Below are positions 59,816 to 64,000 of a stretch of 64,000 bases of DNA, in pieces. The position numbers were made by a program, and so were the translations under genes. The notes beneath the pieces are model-generated. The model saw only the letters and a program-made list of their open reading frames with translations. It did not search any database and had not been told where the DNA came from. Origin of the DNA: Myxococcales bacterium UBA1660 (GTDB taxonomy: Bacteria > Myxococcota_A > Polyangia > Polyangiales > Houyiibacteriaceae); contig DCLA01000128.1 of the NCBI GenBank assembly GCA_002320815.1, positions 46,350-110,349 on the forward strand. Direction: 5' to 3'. Numbering within the stretch: the first letter of the stretch is position 1; each line of letters opens with the position of its first letter.

Positions 59816-61599
59816 TCGGCCGCCTCGGCGACCGTGGGTTGCTCCCGGGGGGCTCCATGACGACGCCCCGCCCGGAGGAAGGAGCCATGCCGGCGCTGGC
59901 CGTAGTCGGCGGCGAAGCGGCCCTCCGCGAAGACGACGTCGCCGGCGATCATCGTGGCGCGGACGGCGCGGTCGTTGCGCCGGACCATCCGCGACAGACC
60001 ACCGAACTCCTCCATCGGCGCCTCGGCGTAGGCGTCCAGGCTGGCGTCGAGCCCGGCCGGATCCACCACCACCAGGTCGGCCCGGTCCCCCTCGCGGAGC
60101 CGGCCGGCGTCCACGCCGTACCAGTCGGCCTGGGCGCCGGTGAGCTTGTGCACCGCCTGCTCCAGCGAGAGGAAGCGCTCGCCGCGGCGCTCCGCTTCGA
60201 CCACCGCGCGCAGCAGGTGCAGGGGGAAGTTGTAGAAGGCCATGTTGCGCACGTGGGCGCCGGAGTCGGCGAAGCCCGGCTGGACCCACTCGCTCTTCAT
60301 GACCCAGCGGAGAACGTCCGGGCGGTGGTTCCCGATCGTCGTCTTCCAGCGCAGCCGCGAGCCGTGGGCGACCACCAGGTCCAGGAAGAGGTCGACCGGG
60401 TGGATCCCGCGCTCGTCGGCGAGCGCGCCGAAGGAGCGACCCACCAGCGAGGTGTCGGGCGCGGCGACGATCTCCGCGTCGTGGAAGTCCCGCTGCCAGA
60501 CCCGCGGCGTGAAGCGCTTCTCGTAGTCCTTGCGGAACCAGCGCCGGTAGGCCTCGTCCTGGAGGAGCGCGTTGCGCTCGATCTCGTCGGCGAGGTGCAG
60601 GGCGGCCTCGCCGGCGCCGAACTCCTCGAAGACCACCAGGTCCATGCCGTCGGCGTAGACCTCGAAGGGCATGGGCACCGTCTGCCAGCGGAGGTCGCCG
60701 CCCAGGAGGCGGTTCACCAGCCCGGCGGCGCGCACCACCAGACCGGCGATGCCCGGCGAGGCCTTGGCGTCGGTGGCGGTGATGAGGGTGGTCTTCAGGG
60801 TCTCGCGGAGACCGAAGCCGGCGGTCTCCAAAGCGAAGAGCAAGGCGTTCACCTTGGTGGTGATGTTCGGCGCGCTCTGCAGGATGGCCCCGCGGCGCCG
60901 CAGGATCCGGTGGAAGCGGCGGTACTCGCCCCAGGTGGCGTAGGTCGAGGGCAGGCGCTTCGAGCGGAAGCGGTCCCCGCCGACCTTGTCCCAGGGGTTG
61001 GTCATGGTGGACAGACCCAGGAAACCCTCGTCGAGCGCGGCCTCCAGGATGGACTCCATCTGGGCCTGCTCGGCGGCGGTGGGTCGCTCGGCGGGATCGA
61101 CCGACCGGCCCAGGCCCATCACCGCGACCCGCAGGTCCGAGTGCCCCAGGAAGGTACCCACGTTCGGCCCCAGCGGGAGCCGCTCGACGCCCTCGACGTA
61201 GCCCGCGGGGTCGCTCCAGGTCTGGTGCTCCTCCAGCGCGCCCAACACGTGCTCCCGGGGGAGCGCCTCGACCCGCGCGAAGAAGTCGGCGCAGTCCTCG
61301 GGCGCGCTGAGCACCGTGCTCAGCGAGCAGGACCCCATGAAGACGGTGGTCACCCCATGGCGCACCGACTCCTTCAGGCCCGGCGCGACCAAGAGCTCCG
61401 CGTCGTAGTGGGTGTGGTTGTCGATGAAGCCGGGCATCACCCAGAGCCCCTCGGCGTCGATCACCCGGTCGACGTCGTGCACCTCGAGGGGCTCCGCCGA
61501 GATCCGGCGGACGTGACCGTCCTCGACCAAGACGTCGCGGATGGCCGAGGGCGAACCGAGGCCATCGAAGAACCGACCGCGGCGGACGAGCGTGCGCAT
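59812..61599 (-). CDS. N-acyl-D-amino-acid deacylase-type amidohydrolase
   Basis: A 595-residue metal-dependent hydrolase of the amidohydrolase superfamily, D-aminoacylase branch. Metal site His-x-His in FIDNHTHYDAELL (residue near 62) and later His/Asp residues (HSDLR, ADSGAHVRNMAF) form the binuclear centre; the C-terminal beta domain DRADLVVVDPAGLDA closes the barrel. The substrate is probably an N-acyl D-amino acid, but hydantoinase-like or other amide substrates are possible. Start taken at ATG 61599 because MRTLVRRGRFFDGLG begins the family; an in-frame ATG at 61665 would run through the promoter. Regulated by the adjacent TetR gene. Confidence 0.87.
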   Translation of the reverse strand: MRTLVRRGRFFDGLGSPSAIRDVLVEDGHVRRISAEPLEVHDVDRVIDAEGLWVMPGFIDNHTHYDAELLVAPGLKESVRHGVTTVFMGSCSLSTVLSAPEDCADFFARVEALPREHVLGALEEHQTWSDPAGYVEGVERLPLGPNVGTFLGHSDLRVAVMGLGRSVDPAERPTAAEQAQMESILEAALDEGFLGLSTMTNPWDKVGGDRFRSKRLPSTYATWGEYRRFHRILRRRGAILQSAPNITTKVNALLFALETAGFGLRETLKTTLITATDAKASPGIAGLVVRAAGLVNRLLGGDLRWQTVPMPFEVYADGMDLVVFEEFGAGEAALHLADEIERNALLQDEAYRRWFRKDYEKRFTPRVWQRDFHDAEIVAAPDTSLVGRSFGALADERGIHPVDLFLDLVVAHGSRLRWKTTIGNHRPDVLRWVMKSEWVQPGFADSGAHVRNMAFYNFPLHLLRAVVEAERRGERFLSLEQAVHKLTGAQADWYGVDAGRLREGDRADLVVVDPAGLDASLDAYAEAPMEEFGGLSRMVRRNDRAVRATMIAGDVVFAEGRFAADYGQRRHGSFLRAGRRHGAPREQPTVAEAAE

Positions 61600-61651
61600 G
61601 GAGACCCCGTGAGCGTCGCGCCCCACACCCCGTGGAGCCGCGCGCCCCACA

Positions 61652-61681
61652 AAGATAGCGAGCACTCCCTATCTGACGCAA
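61652..61681 (-). promoter_or_regulatory. Promoter of the amidohydrolase-tetR operon
   Basis: On the minus strand TTGCGT (61676-61681) and TATCTT (61652-61657) are separated by 18 bp, a sigma-70-type promoter about 53 bp upstream of the ATG. The palindromic operator covers the spacer and the -10 box, as expected for TetR repression. Confidence 0.55.
61653..61674. promoter_or_regulatory. TetR-type operator palindrome
   Basis: A 22-bp near-palindrome with AGATAG/CTATCT outer arms and 9 of 11 symmetric positions. It overlaps the promoter above and lies just upstream of the operon it should repress. Confidence 0.6.
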
Positions 61682-61712
61682 GCGCGCTCGCGCCACGCGG
61701 CGAACGGCGCGC

Positions 61713-61970
61713 TCAGCGCTTGGCGCGCTCGAGCTCGACCTCCATGCGGCGGAGGGAGCGCTTCATCTCGCGGAGCTCCTTCTTGGTCGCCAGGTTCAGC
61801 GACGAGGCGACCCGGTCGATGCCGTCGTCGAGCTCGTCCTGGAGTCGACCCCGGAGCCGGATGGCTTCCATCATGGCCTTCATGACGCGCTGGTCCTGCA
61901 TGAGCTTCAGGACCCGCGGGTCCTGCATCAGCTCGACGCTCTTCTTGGTCAGGAAGTCTTTGATGGCCAT
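61713..61970 (-). CDS. Small helical protein of unknown function
   Basis: An 85-residue soluble protein, probably all alpha-helical (FLTKKSVELMQDPRVLKLMQ, MEAIRLRGRLQDELDDGIDR, then a basic C-terminal coiled coil ELREMKRSLRRMEVELERAKR). The composition recalls phasin-like or coiled-coil accessory proteins but no family is recognised. It stands alone between the TPR gene and the amidohydrolase operon, in the same direction as both. Coding status is supported by an ATG, GC-rich third positions and lack of alternative frames. Confidence 0.7.
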   Translation of the reverse strand: MAIKDFLTKKSVELMQDPRVLKLMQDQRVMKAMMEAIRLRGRLQDELDDGIDRVASSLNLATKKELREMKRSLRRMEVELERAKR

Positions 61971-62048
61971 CGTCGCTCGCTACTCCGTCCCCGACCCCAC
62001 TGGATGGTCTACCGAGGGGAGGCGAGGCCGTCAAACGGCGGCCGGGGC

Positions 62049-62714
62049 TCAGCGGGCGGCGCGGAGGCGCTCGATCTCGCGCTCGACGTGGCCGCGGTCG
62101 GCCGCGCTCGGGCGGAGCCGAAGGTACTCGCGGTAGTAGTCCATGGCGTCGCGGAGGCTGCCCATCTTCTCCGCCGTGACCGCCATGTTGAAGAAGATCT
62201 CGGGGAGCGGCGCGAAGCGGTGGGCGGCGGTGAACGCCTGCATGGCCGCCTCGTACTGACGGCGGCGGAACATGGCCACGCCCCGCTGGAAGAAGGTCCG
62301 CGCCTCCTGGACCAGGGCGTCGTCGCTCGGCGGGAGGGTGAAGACCTGGTCCCGCTGCCGGAGCTTCGCCTGCCGGAGGGCCTCGACCCGGGCGGCGATG
62401 TCCGCGCGGACGCTCTCCTCCAGGTCACGCTGGCGCAGGTAGAGCCGGAAGTAGCGGATCGCTTTGTCGTACTCGCTCATCCGCTCGTAGGCGCGGCCCA
62501 CGTTGAACGCGAGCTCCGGCGAACGGGTCAGCCGGTAGGCGGCCTCGAATTTCTCCGCGGCGCGCTGGAAGTCGCCCTCCTGGTACGCCTGGGTGCCCTC
62601 GCCGAAGAGCTCCCGGGCCTGGGCGGTGGAGTCCTGGGCCCGGACGGGCGCGCTCCCCCCCGGGAACACGAAGAGCAGCGAATACAGGAAGAGGAAGCCG
62701 GCGAGCGCGCGCAT
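62049..62714 (-). CDS. Exported TPR protein
   Basis: A 221-residue protein with a signal peptide ending at PVRA and several tetratricopeptide repeats (AQARELFGEGTQAYQEGDFQ, AAEKFEAAYRLTRSPELAFN, AYERMSEYDKAIRYFRLYLR, AMQAFTAAHRFAPLPEIFFN, DYYREYLRLRP). Such small periplasmic TPR proteins are common in myxobacteria and bind partner proteins; no specific role can be given. Start at ATG 62714. Confidence 0.85.
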   Translation of the reverse strand: MRALAGFLFLYSLLFVFPGGSAPVRAQDSTAQARELFGEGTQAYQEGDFQRAAEKFEAAYRLTRSPELAFNVGRAYERMSEYDKAIRYFRLYLRQRDLEESVRADIAARVEALRQAKLRQRDQVFTLPPSDDALVQEARTFFQRGVAMFRRRQYEAAMQAFTAAHRFAPLPEIFFNMAVTAEKMGSLRDAMDYYREYLRLRPSAADRGHVEREIERLRAAR

Positions 62715-62746
62715 CGGGCCTCAGACTGCCACGACCCTCCGCGCAT

Positions 62747-63256
62747 TCACCAGGATCGGATCCACTCGCCCAGCGCGCCCCCGGCCCAGAAGAGGACCAC
62801 GAGGGGGATGGCGACCATGGCGACCGCCAGGAGGATGCCCAGGCCCACGAGCGCATAGTCGGCGGCGCCGGCTTCGGCGTCGGGCTGCCGGAAGCGCTCG
62901 ATGAGGTCCAGGTTCTTCCGGTTGGCCTTGAAGACGAAGTCGAAGAGGTCGCCGAGCCCCGGGATGGAGCCCACCAGCGCGTCGATGGCGATGTTCCCCA
63001 CCATCCGCGCGAGGATGACGGTCGGGACCCCTTGCTTCAGCGCCAGGCCGAGGATGGCCAGGGAGGTCACGCCGCTGACCGTGTCGCCGGCCACCGGGAG
63101 CAGGCCGAGGATGGCGTCGAAGCCGAAGCGGAAGTCGGTGAAGGGCACCCGGAGCCCGTCGTCCAGGAAGCGCACCAACCCTTCGGCCCAGTCGGGCGTC
63201 TCGGGGTCGCGCGGGCGGGGCGCCAGGCCCCGGCGTTCGTCGTCTGATGTCCCCAT
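62747..63256 (-). CDS. DUF4112 membrane protein
   Basis: A 169-residue protein matching DUF4112 (LDDGLRVPFTDFRFGFDAIL, GLLPVAGDTVSGVTSLAILG, then SIPGLGDLFDFVFKANRKNL). Hydrophobic segments near 55-95 and 135-160 suggest an integral or peripheral membrane protein. Function is unknown. Start chosen at ATG 63256, where the soluble N-terminus begins; the longer upstream frame is not supported. It is followed by the TPR gene after 32 bp and could form a small operon with it. Confidence 0.85.
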   Translation of the reverse strand: MGTSDDERRGLAPRPRDPETPDWAEGLVRFLDDGLRVPFTDFRFGFDAILGLLPVAGDTVSGVTSLAILGLALKQGVPTVILARMVGNIAIDALVGSIPGLGDLFDFVFKANRKNLDLIERFRQPDAEAGAADYALVGLGILLAVAMVAIPLVVLFWAGGALGEWIRSW

Positions 63257-63383
63257 CGCCCCTGCTCCTACGGCCGAGGCGCGGGGAACATCGTGAGAAA
63301 ACTCTCGCCCACCTCCCGGGCTTCGGGCAGTATCGGTACGAGTCACGGGCCCTCCCCTCCCCTCCCTGTGGCGGCTTCTCCTG

Positions 63384-63740
63384 GTGCATTCCGTAGAGCT
63401 CATCTTCTTACAAGTGGCCGACATCGAGGCGGCGGTCCCCTTCTATGCCCGGCTGGGCTTCGAACCGCGCAGCTCCGACGACAAGGGCGCGACCCTCGAG
63501 CGCGGGAGCACCCAGATCGTGCTCGAGCGCTCCCCGGGCATCTCCCCCGACGAGAAGGTCCGGGCGAGCCTCTCCGTCCCCATGGAGATCATGGAGGCCC
63601 TCTGGGACGCGGCGACCGAGGTCGACCCCGCGGCGCCCGGACCCAGCCTCGTGGCCGAGGGGGTCTTCGAGTACATCGCCATCGATCCCACCGGGAACCG
63701 CGTCCGGCTCAAGGCCCGCCTGCCGGAGCTCGCCCCCTAG
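63384..63740 (+). CDS. VOC/glyoxalase-fold protein
   Basis: A 118-residue single-domain vicinal-oxygen-chelate protein: ELIFLQVADIEAAVPFYARL at the N-terminus and EYIAIDPTGNRVRLKARLP at the C-terminus give the paired beta-alpha-beta-beta-beta units. The usual metal ligands His and Glu are only partly evident (the first ligand position is Glu or Gln), so it may be a non-catalytic binder such as a resistance-type protein. GTG start. Opposite in direction to the DUF4112 gene. Confidence 0.8.
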   Translation: MHSVELIFLQVADIEAAVPFYARLGFEPRSSDDKGATLERGSTQIVLERSPGISPDEKVRASLSVPMEIMEALWDAATEVDPAAPGPSLVAEGVFEYIAIDPTGNRVRLKARLPELAP

Positions 63741-63760
63741 GCGATGGGCAGCGAGGGGGA

Positions 63761-64000
63761 GTGGGAAGCAGGGCGCCGACGCTGGAGGAGGTCCTGCTCG
63801 ATCCAAAGCCCCTCCGGCGTCTGCTGGAGCAGACGGAGGACCCGGCGGTCCTGGCAGTGGTCCATTCGTTGGTGGGGGAACCCGAGCGCGCCGAAGAGGA
63901 CCTGGCCCGCGGCCGCGCCGCGGACGCGCCGCGCATCGACGAGGCGGTGGCCTGGGTCGCGCTGGCGGCCGGCGACCCCGCGCGGGCGGAGGTGGCCGCC
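63761..64000 (+). CDS. Unknown helical protein, 3' truncated by window edge
   Basis: From the GTG at 63761 an uninterrupted frame of 80 codons runs to the window end (APTLEEVLLDPKPLRRLLEQ, then DPAVLAVVHSLVGEPERAEE, then AVAWVALAAGDPARAEVAA). The short repeated helices with Ala/Leu-rich faces suggest TPR/SEL1-type repeats. A GAGGGGGA site precedes the GTG. The ATG at 63744 is in another frame that reads as Arg/Trp-rich shadow. Family unknown; only the first part is visible. Confidence 0.6.
   Translation, partial: MGSRAPTLEEVLLDPKPLRRLLEQTEDPAVLAVVHSLVGEPERAEEDLARGRAADAPRIDEAVAWVALAAGDPARAEVAA

Overview
The window is very GC-rich and gene-dense. It reads as a chromosomal segment of a myxobacterium-like member of the Myxococcota, probably on the Polyangiales/Sandaracinaceae side; that rank is inference. 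The support is five Hanks-type Ser/Thr kinases, a myxobacterial-type PilZ protein, a probable MYXO-CTERM protein with a MopE-like Cys/Asp motif, a thrombospondin type 3 outer-membrane protein, a protein resembling the MXAN_5187 family, and many Ala/Pro-rich linkers. I see no phage, transposase, CRISPR array, rRNA or tRNA.

Layout. 1-7.5 kb: three kinases, one cut by the window edge, one with a large N-terminal helical region, one fused to a NACHT/AAA-TPR module. 7.5-16.2 kb: a double SDR fusion, proline catabolism (P5C dehydrogenase), a GAF-HD-GYP c-di-GMP phosphodiesterase, an unrecognised protein, a GMC oxidoreductase and a CsbD protein. 16.5-20.7 kb: two lipoproteins, a LysR DNA-binding-domain-only protein divergent from methionine aminopeptidase with a clear LysR-type operator between them, and a full LysR regulator. 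20.7-26.5 kb: trpFBA divergent from korAB (2-oxoacid:ferredoxin oxidoreductase) with an intrinsic terminator. 26.6-29.6 kb: a leftward signalling operon (lipoprotein, MXAN_5187-like protein, GAF coiled coil, CheY). 29.6-34.8 kb: an outer-membrane protein, a HEAT protein, then an operon PilZ-kinase-greB. 34.9-42 kb: a Spy/LTXXQ-like periplasmic protein, a 1312-residue lipoprotein zinc metalloprotease with a strong terminator, a conserved myxobacterial protein and a cysteine-cluster protein. 42-46.7 kb: a surface VWA protein, an M23 endopeptidase, a frameshifted GST gene, DUF501 and DUF2752 genes, and a dispersed palindromic repeat family. 46.7-50.7 kb: a transmembrane kinase, a degenerate receiver/GGDEF protein and a sigma-54 activator. 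50.7-59.2 kb: a long rightward cluster of rseP-like protease, rsmB-like methyltransferase and a four-gene Hsp70-like module. 59.2-64 kb: a TetR-controlled D-aminoacylase-like operon with a visible operator/promoter, small helical and TPR proteins, DUF4112, a VOC protein and a partial gene.

The best candidate for an undescribed system is the tightly coupled module at 53771-59219: a divergent Hsp70 (859 residues, extra beta domain and long helical tail), a short J-like protein without an HPD motif, and two flanking helical-repeat proteins. Second in interest are the two adjacent non-RD kinases with unusual fusions, the double SDR with one inactivated active site, and the AAATGACGAC repeat family. 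All functions are read from sequence motifs; no database search was run.
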